This document shows positions 18,245 to 27,320 of a DNA stretch of 64,000 nt, one piece after another. A model generated the notes under the pieces. That model was given only the letters and a program-made list of their open reading frames with translations, was not told the DNA's origin and did no database searches. The stretch is from SHWC01 sp050173345 (GTDB taxonomy: Bacteria > Pseudomonadota > Alphaproteobacteria > UBA828): contig JBFXKW010000002.1 in assembly GCA_050173345.1 (NCBI GenBank), positions 248,001 to 312,000 of the forward strand. Direction: 5' to 3'. Position 1 is the stretch's first letter. The number at the start of each line of letters is the position of its first letter. The position numbers were made by a program, and so were the translations under genes.

Positions 18245-18316
18245 ACGCGTTGGGGCACGACCCTGAGATGCGAACTCATCGAGCGCAGCCCCAGGTTCGT
18301 CTCGGCTGCGCCGGGC

Positions 18317-19552
18317 TCAGCCTTCGGGGATGTACTGCGTCGCCTGGTTCGGATTCGCGATCAGGTCGCACACCGAGGAGGTGTCGGAGGGCTCGACGTC
18401 GGGCACCGTCTTGACGATGTCGAACTGGCCGCCATGGACCTCGGTGATGTTGATGGTCATGAAGGAATGATGGCTGGTCGGCTGTACGGTCACCTTGCCG
18501 CCGGGGCCGTCGAACGAGACCGGAGATTCGAGCGCCGCGATCACCGCCTCGCGCTCGAGGGAGCCCGCCTTCTCGACCGCCGCCTTCCACAGGTAGAAGG
18601 CGTTGTAGGTGCACACCGCGAGCGTGCCGAGCTCGGCATAGTCGGCGCCGAACTTGGCATGCCACTTGTCGAGGAACGCCTTGTTCGCCGGCGTGTCGAT
18701 GGTCTGGAAGTAGTGGAACGAGGTGACGATGCCCTCGACCTCCTCGGGCTTGAGGAAGCTCTTTTCCCACGGCCCGAACACGGTCGAGTGCAGCGGAATC
18801 TGGCCGAGCATGCCGGCTGCCGGCCACTGGCGGTAGAAGCCGATGTGCGCGGCGCCGACCAGGCCGGAGACCACCATGTCGGGCTTCGCCTGCTGGATCT
18901 TGGTGATGGCCGAGGAGAAATCCGCCACGTCGAGCGGGAAGAACTCCGAGGCGACGACCTCGTAACCCTTCTCCTTGGCGAACTGGTTGAGCCACTTCGA
19001 GCAGATCTGGCCGTAGTTGTAGTCGGCCCAGATCGTGTAGAGCTTCTTCGCGTTGTACTTCGCGGTCGAATATTCGAGCGCGGGGCCGATCATCTGGGCG
19101 GGCGTCTCGCCGTTGACGAACACCGTCTTGTCGCACACGCCGCCTTCGTAGAACGTGTTGTAGAAATAGAGCATCTTGTAGCGGTCGAAGATCGGTCGCA
19201 CGGTCTCGCGCGACGCGCTCGAGATGCCGCCGAACACCACCGACACCTTGTCCTGCGTCGCGACGCGCTGGGCGTATTGCGCGTAGTTCTGCATGTTCGA
19301 GCCGGTGTCGAACGCGACCAGGTCGATCTGCTTGCCCATCACGCCGCCGCCGGCGTTGATCTCCTCGGCGACGAACTTGGCGGCGTCGTCCATCTCCTTG
19401 CCATAGATGCCGTGAGCACCAGTGCGGTCGTGCATCGCGGCGACCTTGACCGTGTCCTCGGCATGCGCGCGGCGGATGATGGCGGGAAAGCCCGCGACCG
19501 CGATACCACCGGCACCCGCATATTTCAGGAAACGCCTACGGCTGAGCCCCAT
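18317..19552 (-). CDS. ABC transporter substrate-binding protein, urea/amide type (cluster 1)
   Basis: A 411-residue periplasmic binding protein of the Peripla_BP_5/UrtA-FmdD branch. The N-terminus MGLSRRRFLKYAGAGGIAVA is a twin-arginine signal with cleavage near AHA-E. Two lobes follow: VAAMHDRTGAHGIYGKEMDD opens lobe 1, and the sequence YEGGVCD at about residue 137 is shared with the second binding protein at 31023-32261. A strong ribosome-binding site (GGGAGGGTGAG) precedes ATG 19552. It stands 75 bp downstream of glcF and upstream of two permease genes. Ligand unknown; urea, short amides or a branched amino acid are the family choices. Confidence 0.9.
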   Translation of the reverse strand: MGLSRRRFLKYAGAGGIAVAGFPAIIRRAHAEDTVKVAAMHDRTGAHGIYGKEMDDAAKFVAEEINAGGGVMGKQIDLVAFDTGSNMQNYAQYAQRVATQDKVSVVFGGISSASRETVRPIFDRYKMLYFYNTFYEGGVCDKTVFVNGETPAQMIGPALEYSTAKYNAKKLYTIWADYNYGQICSKWLNQFAKEKGYEVVASEFFPLDVADFSSAITKIQQAKPDMVVSGLVGAAHIGFYRQWPAAGMLGQIPLHSTVFGPWEKSFLKPEEVEGIVTSFHYFQTIDTPANKAFLDKWHAKFGADYAELGTLAVCTYNAFYLWKAAVEKAGSLEREAVIAALESPVSFDGPGGKVTVQPTSHHSFMTINITEVHGGQFDIVKTVPDVEPSDTSSVCDLIANPNQATQYIPEG

Positions 19553-19627
19553 CTCACCCTCCCATTCTTGCTGTCCTCATCGGCGTTGGCCCCCAACAAG
19601 CCGCATGCCGAGACAGCTCGCAGCCTA

Positions 19628-20953
19628 TTACGAGGCAATGTTGCGGTGCAATAGCGGCCTGTCGGTGCGGGCAAGGGCCGGCGGCAGCGGCCCGCCGGTC
19701 GCCCAGTCGAGCAGCTCGACGGTATGGCAGATCGGCGTCTGCGTGCCGGATGCGATCTGCACGATGCAGCCGACATTGCCGGTCGCGACCGCGGCCGCGC
19801 CGGTGCGCTCGATGTTGGCGACCTTGCGGTCGCGCAGCCGGAGCGAGAGGGCGGGCTGCAGGAGGTTGTAGGTGCCGGCCGAGCCGCAGCAGAGATGCGC
19901 CTCGGCCACCTCCTCGACCGCGAAGCCGGCGCCGCGCAGCAGGCGTTTCGGCGCATCGACGATCTTCTGGCCGTGCTGGAGCGAGCAGGCGGCGTGATAG
20001 GCGACACGAAGCCCGGCCACGTCGATCTTGGGCTGGAGGTCGAGCTCCTGGAGCAGCTCGCTCACGTCGCGGCTGAGCCCGGCGATGGCGGCGGCATCGG
20101 CGGCGAGCGTCGCATCGTGGCGCAGCAGGAAGCCATAGTCCTTGAGCGTGGTACCGCAGCCCGAGGCGTTGGCGACCACGGCGTCGAGCCCGTTCGCGCG
20201 CAGCTCGGCCGCGAGCGCCCGCACATTGCGCCGCGCATGGCCGAGCGCCGTCTGCTCCTGGCCGAGATGGTGAGGCAGCGCGCCGCAGCAGCCGAAATCC
20301 TTCACGATCACGACGTCGCAGCCGTGGCGCGTGAGCAGGCGCACCGTCGCCTCGTTGATCTCGGGCGCGACCACGCGCTGCACGCAGCCGGTGAGCAGCG
20401 CGACCCGCTTGCGCCGTTGCCCGCTTGCCGCGATCACCTGCGGCCTGTCGAGCGGGCTCGGGGCGGCCGGCGACGCCGCGAGCCGCGCCATCGCGCCAAG
20501 CCGCCCGGGCAGGAGGCGGCCGAGCAGCGATGCCGGCTGCGCCGCGAGCAGCGCGAGGCGGAACAGGCCGGGCCGCGGCAGAAGCCAGCCGAGCAGCGCC
20601 CTGACCGAACGATCCAGGAGCGGCCGGCGATGCGTCTGCTCGACCCGCGTCCGCGCGCCGTCGATCAGGTGCATGTAGTCGACGCCGGACGGGCACACGC
20701 TCATGCAGGCGAGGCAGGACAGGCAACGGTCGAGATGGAACGCGGTCGCGGCATCGGCCGGCCGGTCGTCCTCCAGCATGTCCTTGATCAGGTAGATGCG
20801 CCCGCGCGGGCTGTCGCGCTCGTCGCCGAGCAGCGTGTAGGTCGGGCAGGCGGAGAGGCAGAAGCCGCAATGCACGCACGAACGGAGTATCTTCTCGGCG
20901 ACCTGCAAATCGGGGTCGGCGGCGAGCCGCGCCGGGTCGAAACGGGTCTGCAT
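19628..20953 (-). CDS. glcF: Glycolate oxidase iron-sulfur subunit GlcF
   Basis: A 441-residue Fe-S protein that passes electrons from GlcD/GlcE to the quinone pool. Two ferredoxin-type [4Fe-4S] motifs are visible: CVHCGFCLSACP at residues 26-37 and CLSCLACMSVCPSGV near residue 82. The C-terminal half carries two CCG-domain motifs (GCCGALPHH and CCGSAGTYN). Start is 4 bp beyond the glcE stop, so translation is coupled. It is the last gene of glcDEF. Length and motif order are normal. Confidence 0.95.
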   Translation of the reverse strand: MQTRFDPARLAADPDLQVAEKILRSCVHCGFCLSACPTYTLLGDERDSPRGRIYLIKDMLEDDRPADAATAFHLDRCLSCLACMSVCPSGVDYMHLIDGARTRVEQTHRRPLLDRSVRALLGWLLPRPGLFRLALLAAQPASLLGRLLPGRLGAMARLAASPAAPSPLDRPQVIAASGQRRKRVALLTGCVQRVVAPEINEATVRLLTRHGCDVVIVKDFGCCGALPHHLGQEQTALGHARRNVRALAAELRANGLDAVVANASGCGTTLKDYGFLLRHDATLAADAAAIAGLSRDVSELLQELDLQPKIDVAGLRVAYHAACSLQHGQKIVDAPKRLLRGAGFAVEEVAEAHLCCGSAGTYNLLQPALSLRLRDRKVANIERTGAAAVATGNVGCIVQIASGTQTPICHTVELLDWATGGPLPPALARTDRPLLHRNIAS

Positions 20954-20957
20954 CGCG

Positions 20958-22190
20958 CTATACCCCGTCGTACATGCGGCCGCGATTGAGCACGCCGCGC
21001 GGGTCGAAGCCCTGCTTGAGCCGGCGGGTCACGTCGCCCAGCACCGCATCGGGCGGCTCGAACACGTCGACCGCGGCGCGCGTCTCGGCCGGCGCGCGGA
21101 TCAGCGTGGCGTGGCCGCCGAAGCCGGCGAGCGCGCCGCGCACCAAGGCCGCCGCGGCGTCCGGCGCGGCCGGCGCTTCGAGCCAGATCAGGCCGCCGCC
21201 CCAATCATGATAGAGGCGGCAGGAGGGCAGCGCCGCGCGCAGGGCGGCATGCGCTTTCGCACCGGCGGCCGGCGGCACCGAGAGGCGCCAGAGCACCGTC
21301 GATGCACCATCGGCGTGGAACGGCCGCACCTCGCCGAGCGCGCGCCAGACCGCCCTGGCCGCGTCGCCCTCGAGCGCCGCGACCTCGCCGCGTTTGCCCC
21401 ACAGATCGGCGAGCGCGGCGGCGCGCGCCTTGACCGAGGGCGCGACCCCTTCGAGGCGGATCGCGGCACACGACCCATCACCGCCGATGGCGAGCGGCGC
21501 TGCTACATCCGCCGGCGCGTAGGCCGCGCCCGAGACCTCGTGCGGACTCGCCAGCGCCTCGCCGAGCGCCGCGATGGAGTCTTCCGGCGCGAGGCCGAAC
21601 AGGCAGAGCGTCGCAGTCGCCTCGGGCGCCGGCAGCACCTTGATCGTCACCTCGGTCAGCGCACAGAGCGTGCCGTAGGAGCCGGCGACCAGCTTGCAGA
21701 GGTCGTAGCCGGTGACGTTCTTGACCACCTTGCCGCCCGCCTTGAACGCCTCGCCGCGCCCGTTCACCGCGCGGAAGCCGAGGAAATGGTCGCGCGCCGC
21801 GCCGGCCTTGATCCGGCGCGGGCCGGACAGGTTGCAGGCGAGCGTGCCGCCGAGCGTGCCGCCGTCCGCCACGCCGCCGAACACGGGTGCGAGATGCGGC
21901 GGCTCGAAGGCGAGCATCTGGCGAGCCTCGGCCACCACGCGCTCGATCTCGGCGAGCGGGGTGCCGGGCCGCGCCGTGAGCACCAGCTCCGCGGGCTCAT
22001 AGTCGACGATGCCCGAGAGCCGGCTCAGGTCGAGCAGCGCCGCCGCCTCGACCGGCCGGCCCAGGCCGCGCTTGGTGCCGCCGCCCAGCAATTCGAGCGG
22101 GCGTCCGGCCGCCGCCGCATCGGCAATGACCGCCGCCAGCTCGGCCTCGTCCGCCGGCCGGAGCACGTTGTCCAGCGCCTCGTCTGCCAC
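20958..22190 (-). CDS. glcE: Glycolate oxidase FAD-binding subunit GlcE
   Basis: A 410-residue FAD-linked subunit, related to but shorter than GlcD. The PP-loop FAD-binding region is ELLGGGTKRGLGRP near residue 30, with GGTLGGTLACNLSGPRRI near 110, and KNVTGYDLCKLVAGSYGT near 155. There is no suitable ATG, and the GTG at 22190 (protein VADEALDNVL) preceded by GAAGGCGC is the likely start, 11 bp after the glcD stop. Forms the membrane-associated glycolate oxidase with GlcD and GlcF, oxidising glycolate to glyoxylate. Confidence 0.93.
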   Translation of the reverse strand: MADEALDNVLRPADEAELAAVIADAAAAGRPLELLGGGTKRGLGRPVEAAALLDLSRLSGIVDYEPAELVLTARPGTPLAEIERVVAEARQMLAFEPPHLAPVFGGVADGGTLGGTLACNLSGPRRIKAGAARDHFLGFRAVNGRGEAFKAGGKVVKNVTGYDLCKLVAGSYGTLCALTEVTIKVLPAPEATATLCLFGLAPEDSIAALGEALASPHEVSGAAYAPADVAAPLAIGGDGSCAAIRLEGVAPSVKARAAALADLWGKRGEVAALEGDAARAVWRALGEVRPFHADGASTVLWRLSVPPAAGAKAHAALRAALPSCRLYHDWGGGLIWLEAPAAPDAAAALVRGALAGFGGHATLIRAPAETRAAVDVFEPPDAVLGDVTRRLKQGFDPRGVLNRGRMYDGV

Positions 22191-22201
22191 GCGCCTTCGC
22201 C

Positions 22202-23689
22202 TCAGAAGCGCGGCAGGTCGGGGAACGGCACCTGACCGTGATGGATGTGCATGCGGCCGAGCTCGGCGCAGCGATGCAGCTTCGGGAACACCTTGCCGGG
22301 GTTGAGCAGGCCCTCGGCATCGAAGGCGCACTTGACCCGCTGCTGCTGGTTGAGGTCGACCTCGTCGAACATGGCCGGCATCAAGTCGCGCTTCTCGACG
22401 CCGACGCCGTGCTCGCCGGTCAGGACGCCGCCGACCTCGACGCACAGCTTCAGGATTTCGGCGCCGAGCCGCTCGGTGCGCTCCAGCTCGCCCGGCTTGT
22501 TGGCGTCGTACATGATGAGCGGGTGCAAATTGCCGTCGCCCGCGTGGAACACGTTGGCGACCGGCAGGTCGTATTGCCTCGACAGATCGCCGATGCGCGT
22601 CAGCACCTCGGCCAGGCGGCCGCGCGGGATGGTGCCGTCCATGACGTAATAGTCGGGCGCGATGCGCGCGGTCGCCGGGAACGCCGATTTGCGGCCGAGC
22701 CAGAAGCGCAGCCGTTCCTCCTCGCTGGTCGAGACGCGGATCGAGACCGCGCCGCAACCCTCCGCCATCTGCTTCACCACGCCGACCAAGTGGTCGACCT
22801 CGGCCGGCGGGCCGTCGAGCTCGCAGATCAAGAGCGCCTCGACGTCGAGCGGGTAGCCGGCATGGCAGAACGCCTCGGCGGCGTGGATCGCCGGCCTATC
22901 CATCATCTCGAGCCCGGCCGGGATGATGCCGCCGCCGATGATGCGCGCGACGCAGCTTCCGCCCGCCTCGCTCGACGGGAAGCCGATCAGGAGCGCGCGC
23001 GCGGTCTCGGGCTTCGGCACGATGCGCACGGTGACCTCGGTGATGATGCCGAGCAGCCCCTCCGAGCCGGTGATGAGGCCGAGCAGGTCATAGCCCGGCG
23101 CGTCGAACGCCTTGCCGCCGAAGCGCGCCACCGCGCCGCCGATCAGCACCATCTCGACGCCGAGCAGGTTGTTGGTGGTGAGGCCGTATTTGAGGCAATG
23201 CACCCCGCCCGAGTTTTCGGCCACGTTGCCGCCGATCGAGCAGGCGATCTGGCTGGAGGGATCGGGCGCGTAGTAGAAGCCGGCCGCCGAGACGGCGTGG
23301 CTGAGCGCGAGGTTGGCAACGCCCGGCTGGGTCACCACGCAGCGATTGGCATAGTCGATCTCGAGGATGCGGTTGAGCCGGCCGACGCCGACCGTCACCC
23401 CGTCGGCGAGCGGCAGCGCGCCGCCCGAGAGCCCGGTGCCCGCGCCGCGCGGCACGATCTTGACGCCGCGCTCGGCGCACAGCTTCAGGACGGCCGAGAC
23501 CTCGGCGGTCGAAGCCGGCAGCGCGACCGCGAGCGGTAGCTGGCGGTAGGCGCTGAGTCCGTCGCATTCGAAGGTGCGGAGCGTGTTGGGGTCATCGACG
23601 ACGCCGTCGTCGCCCAGGATCGCCCGGAGCGAGGCGACCAGCGGCTGGCGCGCGGCGATGATCCGCTCGTCGGGGTCCGGCATCTTCAT
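22202..23689 (-). CDS. glcD: Glycolate oxidase catalytic FAD subunit GlcD
   Basis: A 495-residue FAD-binding type 4 oxidase. VPRGAGTGLSGGALPLADG is the flavin pyrophosphate loop at about residue 85, with SIGGNVAENSGGVHCLKYG around 145, and the C-terminal domain has NVFHAGDGNLHPL and GGVLTGEHGVGVEKRD, both diagnostic for GlcD. ATG 23689 follows GAGGAGGG. First gene of glcDEF. With no glc regulator (GlcC) or malate synthase next to it, control is not visible; the glycerate operon 8 kb away would handle glycerate formed from glyoxylate, a metabolic link by inference. Confidence 0.94.
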   Translation of the reverse strand: MKMPDPDERIIAARQPLVASLRAILGDDGVVDDPNTLRTFECDGLSAYRQLPLAVALPASTAEVSAVLKLCAERGVKIVPRGAGTGLSGGALPLADGVTVGVGRLNRILEIDYANRCVVTQPGVANLALSHAVSAAGFYYAPDPSSQIACSIGGNVAENSGGVHCLKYGLTTNNLLGVEMVLIGGAVARFGGKAFDAPGYDLLGLITGSEGLLGIITEVTVRIVPKPETARALLIGFPSSEAGGSCVARIIGGGIIPAGLEMMDRPAIHAAEAFCHAGYPLDVEALLICELDGPPAEVDHLVGVVKQMAEGCGAVSIRVSTSEEERLRFWLGRKSAFPATARIAPDYYVMDGTIPRGRLAEVLTRIGDLSRQYDLPVANVFHAGDGNLHPLIMYDANKPGELERTERLGAEILKLCVEVGGVLTGEHGVGVEKRDLMPAMFDEVDLNQQQRVKCAFDAEGLLNPGKVFPKLHRCAELGRMHIHHGQVPFPDLPRF

Positions 23690-23784
23690 GGCATGCACCC
23701 TCCTCGCCGCGTCCGCGCGGACGGGGCGGATTGCCGAGGCTCGACTGCAATCGTGGGCGCGCGACAGGCCGGCGTCAACCAGCC

Positions 23785-23857
23785 CCTCATGCTTCGACGG
23801 GCTCAGCATGAGGGTTTTAATGTCAAACCTCATCCTGAGCTTGTCGAAGGATGAAAG
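23785..23857. repeat. Pair of inverted interspersed repeats upstream of glcD
   Basis: Positions 23785-23813 form a hairpin (CCTCATGCTTCGACGGGCTC type), and 23829-23857 carry the same element in opposite orientation (containing GAGCTTGTCGAAGGATGA). Elements built around CTTCGAC-AGCTC-AGGATGA are among the commonest extragenic repeats of high-GC proteobacteria. It lies between glcD and the L36 gene and could act as a bidirectional transcript-end structure. Confidence 0.7.
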
Positions 23858-23887
23858 CCAAGCGGGATGCCGGCCGAAGCCGGGGCT

Positions 23888-24013
23888 TCAGCCCTGGCGG
23901 GCCTTGAAGCGCGGGTCTTTCTTGTTGATGACGTAGACCCGGCCCTTGCGGCGGATGACCTGGCAGGCCTTGTGCCGCGTCTTGGCGGTGCGCAGGGAGT
24001 TGACAACCTTCAT
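23888..24013 (-). CDS. rpmJ: 50S ribosomal protein L36, YkgO-type
   Basis: A 41-residue protein, MKVVNSLRTAKTRHKACQVI and on to a KKDPRFKARQG end, that matches the alphaproteobacterial L36. The usual zinc-ribbon CxxC pairs are absent: only one cysteine (in HKACQV) remains, so this is the zinc-independent C-minus form. The gene is too short for a typical ORF cut-off but every codon fits the family. It sits alone between glcD and a divergent UPF0114 gene, away from the ribosomal operons, as is usual for this paralogue in the class. Confidence 0.95.
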   Translation of the reverse strand: MKVVNSLRTAKTRHKACQVIRRKGRVYVINKKDPRFKARQG

Positions 24014-24144
24014 GGCCGTTCCGATCGGTCTTCTGGTCCTTCGAGGCGGCGCACCATAGGGAGGCGGCCCCGCCCTGTCAATCCGCCCGGTATGGCTAAC
24101 GTAGCACTGGCAACCGAACGGCCGATCGGCATAATCGCGCCGCC

Positions 24145-24729
24145 ATGACCGACCCCGACCGCAAAACCCCCGCCACCCAGGCGCATCCCCTGGCCGAGCG
24201 GGCGCTGGAGCAGCTGATCTTCGCCAGCCGCTGGCTGATGGCGCCCTTCTATCTGGGCCTCGTGGTCGCGCTCGGCGTGCTGATGGTCAAGTTCGTGCTC
24301 GAGCTGATCGAGCTGGTGCCCGAGGTCATCCACCTCAAGGACACCGAGATCATCCTCGGCATCCTGACGCTGATCGACCTCTCGCTCGCCGGCAACCTGC
24401 TGCTCATCGTCATCTTCGCGGGCTACGAGAACTTCGTCTCGAAGCTCGACGTGGCGCGCCACAAGGACCGGCCCGAATGGATGGGCACGGTGGACTTCAG
24501 CGGGCTCAAGCTCCGCCTGGTCGCCTCGATCGTCGCGATCTCGGCGATCCACCTGCTGAAATCGTTCATGAACGTCTCGCAGATGGACAAGAACGACCTG
24601 ATGTGGCTCGTCATCGTGCACGGCACGTTCGTGCTCTCGGGCGTGCTGCTCGCGTTCATGGACCGGATCGCCGGGCACTCGGGCCCCTCGAAGCGGCACA
24701 AGCCGGCGGCCGAGCCCGAGCACGACTGA
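24145..24729 (+). CDS. UPF0114/YqhA family membrane protein
   Basis: A 194-residue inner-membrane protein of the TIGR00645/UPF0114 family. About four hydrophobic segments are visible (residues about 30-55, 72-95, 128-148 and 155-175); FASRWLMAPFYLGLVVALG and GYENFVSKLDVARHKDRPEW are strongly family-like. The function of the family is not established. It starts from ATG 24145, divergent from the L36 gene across 131 bp, and converges on the methyltransferase-like gene. Confidence 0.92.
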   Translation: MTDPDRKTPATQAHPLAERALEQLIFASRWLMAPFYLGLVVALGVLMVKFVLELIELVPEVIHLKDTEIILGILTLIDLSLAGNLLLIVIFAGYENFVSKLDVARHKDRPEWMGTVDFSGLKLRLVASIVAISAIHLLKSFMNVSQMDKNDLMWLVIVHGTFVLSGVLLAFMDRIAGHSGPSKRHKPAAEPEHD

Positions 24730-24752
24730 CCGAGACGGCACGCTACCGCATA

Positions 24753-25709
24753 CTAGCCCTGAGCGCGGTGCTTGATGGCGTGGACGCGATAGGCGCCGAC
24801 CGCGCCGCTCTCCAGCACGCGCAGGCGCGCCAGCCAGAGCGCGAGCTCGTCGGCCAGCGCGGTGCCGAGGCGGCGATCGAAGTTGTCACGGGTCAGGGTC
24901 TCGGCGAAGCGCGCCCAGCTCGCGATGATGAGGCGGCTGACCTCGCCGCTCATCTCCTCGACGATGCGCACGTCGAACCGGACCTTGGCAAGCGCCTCGC
25001 GGGTCTCCTCCGGGGTCGACAGATGCACCGGCGCCGGCTCCAGCGCCAGCCAGTCCGCGACGGCGGGCGCATCGCGTGCGCCGCCCTTGAGCAGGTAGTC
25101 GGTGAACAGGAAGTGCCCGTCCGTGCGCAGTACGCCGAACACCGAGGCGTAGAGCGCGGGCTTGTCCGCGATGGCGCGGAACGCATCCACCGCGATGACG
25201 GCGTGGCACTTGCTCGCGTCCTTGGGCAGCGCCGGGGGGTCGTAGCCCACCACGGGGGCGCGCTTGACCTGGCCGGCCATGGTCGAAAGCTCCATGCCCG
25301 CCTCGGCATGGTCCGCCCTCGCCTCATAGCCGGTGGTCCAGGCGCCGGTGGCGCCCGCGATCGCACGCGTGATGCCGCCGAGCCCGGCGCCCAGATGGGC
25401 CACGGTCATCTTGTTGTCGAGCGCGAGCGGCGCAACGAAACGGAACACCCAATCGGCATCGCCCGGCCCGTCGAAACCGACGCCCCAGACCCGCTCGCGC
25501 AACTGGATCTCGGCCTGCTGAAACAGCGTGGACTTGCGGCCCTCCGGGATGGGCAGCACGGTTTCCTTGCGGCCGGCGGGGGGCGCAGCGGCAGGCTGGG
25601 GCCCGGCTTCGGCCGCCTCGCCCAGCTCGTAACCCTCCCACCAGGCGCGCATGCGGCGCGCCAGCGGCGACACTTTGGCCAATGAGAGCGCCATCGGACC
25701 GACCCGCAT
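24753..25709 (-). CDS. Class I SAM-methyltransferase-like protein
   Basis: A protein of about 318 residues with a Rossmann-type methyltransferase core: motif I is VAHLGAGLGGITRAIAG near residue 130, with GYEARADHAE after it and FTDYLLKGG as a motif IV-like segment. The N-terminal 100 residues are proline/alanine-rich and unlike known families. The start is uncertain: ATG 25709 and ATG 25694 are both in frame and neither has a clear ribosome-binding site. The glycine pattern is less complete than in well-known enzymes, so the acceptor is unknown. It stands between UPF0114 (convergent) and the FAH gene (same strand, 113 bp). Confidence 0.7.
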   Translation of the reverse strand: MRVGPMALSLAKVSPLARRMRAWWEGYELGEAAEAGPQPAAAPPAGRKETVLPIPEGRKSTLFQQAEIQLRERVWGVGFDGPGDADWVFRFVAPLALDNKMTVAHLGAGLGGITRAIAGATGAWTTGYEARADHAEAGMELSTMAGQVKRAPVVGYDPPALPKDASKCHAVIAVDAFRAIADKPALYASVFGVLRTDGHFLFTDYLLKGGARDAPAVADWLALEPAPVHLSTPEETREALAKVRFDVRIVEEMSGEVSRLIIASWARFAETLTRDNFDRRLGTALADELALWLARLRVLESGAVGAYRVHAIKHRAQG

Positions 25710-25822
25710 AAAGAGGACGACGAGGCTGCGGCCGAGAACAGCGGCCGCCCCGTACCATTCTTTCCGGGGCCTGGTTAACGGAGCTTGAAGACGCCGGGGG
25801 CGCTTCCGCGCCCGGCGCCGGC

Positions 25823-26680
25823 TCAGGCCTGGGCCAGCTTCTGGCGCTGCGTGCCGAGGCCGGCAATCTCGAGCTCCATGACGTCGCCGGGCTTGAGAAA
25901 GCGCGGCGGCTTCATGCCCATGCCTACGCCGGGCGGCGTGCCGGTGGCGATCAGGTCGCCCGGCTCGAGGTCCATGAACTGGCTCAGATACCAGACCAGG
26001 TGATGGCAGCCGAAGATCATGGTCTTGGTATTGCCGCGCTGCGCGACCTCGCCATTGACCTTGAGGGTCATGTCGAGGTTCTGCGGGTCGGGCACCTCGT
26101 CGGCGCTGACCAGCCACGGCCCGGTCGGGCAGAAGGTGCGCGCCGACTTGCCCTTGATCCAGGTCGGACCGCGCTCGAGCTGGAAGGCGCGCTCGGAAAC
26201 GTCGTTGACGATCGTGTAGCCGGCGATCGCCCGCGCGGCGGCCGCCTCGTCGGCGAGGTAGCTCGCCGGCTTGCCGATCACGATGCCGAGCTCGACCTCC
26301 CAATCGGTCTTCTGGCTGGTCCGCGGGATCAGCACGGTGTCGTTGGGGCCGCAATAGGAGCTCGGCGCCTTGGTGAAGACGATCGGCTCCTTCGGGATCT
26401 CCATGCCGGCCTCCCTGGCATGGTCGGCGTAGTTGAGGCCGATCGCGATGATGTTGCCAGGCCGCGCGATGGGCGCGCCGATGCGCTGTTTCGCCGTGTC
26501 GACCGCCGGGAACGCACCGGCATCCTTGGCGACGCGCTGGCGCAGGCTATCGATCCCGCCGCCGGCCAGGAACGCACCGTCGAACGCCTTGACGGCGCTC
26601 GACACGTCGATGACCTTGCCGTCATCCAGTCGGACGGCTGGCTTCTCCGCTCCCGGCTCGCCCACGCGCATCAGCTTCAT
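25823..26680 (-). CDS. Fumarylacetoacetate hydrolase family protein
   Basis: A 285-residue enzyme of the FAH superfamily, which cleaves C-C bonds or decarboxylates/hydrates 2-oxo acids in aromatic catabolism. The catalytic domain begins at about residue 70; the metal ligands lie in KTDWEVELGIVIGK, and the closing motif is PGDLIATGTPPGVGMG. A strong ribosome-binding site (AAGGGAGGCAAGCG) supports ATG 26680. No aromatic-degradation neighbours are adjacent, and family members include acylpyruvases and oxaloacetate decarboxylases, so the exact reaction is open. Confidence 0.9.
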   Translation of the reverse strand: MKLMRVGEPGAEKPAVRLDDGKVIDVSSAVKAFDGAFLAGGGIDSLRQRVAKDAGAFPAVDTAKQRIGAPIARPGNIIAIGLNYADHAREAGMEIPKEPIVFTKAPSSYCGPNDTVLIPRTSQKTDWEVELGIVIGKPASYLADEAAAARAIAGYTIVNDVSERAFQLERGPTWIKGKSARTFCPTGPWLVSADEVPDPQNLDMTLKVNGEVAQRGNTKTMIFGCHHLVWYLSQFMDLEPGDLIATGTPPGVGMGMKPPRFLKPGDVMELEIAGLGTQRQKLAQA

Positions 26681-26802
26681 CGCTTGCCTCCCTTGCCCGG
26701 CCTTGCAGGGCGTGGATAGTGAAGGGCGAGGCCGCGCGCTGTCAAAGCCGCAGCGTTGTCGTGGTGTATATTCCCAAACCTCCTGTATGCAGAGGTATGG
26801 CC

Positions 26803-27288
26803 ATGCCCTCGTTCGACATCGTCTCGCGTACCGATCTTGCGGAGGTCGACAACGCGGTCGCCGGCGCGATGCGCGAGATCGGCACGCGCTACGACTTCAA
26901 GGGCAGCAAATGCTCGATCGAGCGCGCCGAGACCACGCTGACCATCCGTGCCGACGACGAGCTGAAGTTGAAGCAGGTGCAAGAGCTGCTGCGCGGGCAC
27001 CTGGCGCGGCGCAAGGTGGATGCCGGCGCGTTCGACTTCAAGCCGCCCGAGAAGGCGTCCGGCAACACGGTGCGCCAGACCGTCGCGATCCGCCAGGGCG
27101 TCGGGCGCGAGCTCGCCCAGGAGATCGTCAAGACGATCAAGGCGAGCAAGCTCAAGGTGCAGGTCGCGATCCAGGGCGACGAACTGCGCGTCTCGGGCAA
27201 GAAGCGCGACGATCTGCAGGACGCGATCAAGCTGCTGCGCGAGCAGCAGATCGAGCAGCCGTTGCAATACGTGAATTTCAGGGAATAG
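26803..27288 (+). CDS. yajQ: YajQ/UPF0234 nucleotide-binding protein
   Basis: A 161-residue protein of the YajQ family, some members of which bind cyclic di-GMP and act as regulatory partners. Typical are the opening MPSFDIVSRTDLAEVDNAV, TRYDFKGSK and the terminal QQIEQPLQYVNFRE. ATG 26803 is favoured over 26797 because AGAGG lies at the right distance only for the former. It is divergent from the FAH gene and stands alone. Length is normal for the family. Confidence 0.94.
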   Translation: MPSFDIVSRTDLAEVDNAVAGAMREIGTRYDFKGSKCSIERAETTLTIRADDELKLKQVQELLRGHLARRKVDAGAFDFKPPEKASGNTVRQTVAIRQGVGRELAQEIVKTIKASKLKVQVAIQGDELRVSGKKRDDLQDAIKLLREQQIEQPLQYVNFRE

Positions 27289-27320
27289 GCCGAGAGGGGG
27301 CCGCCGCGAGGGCCGAGATG

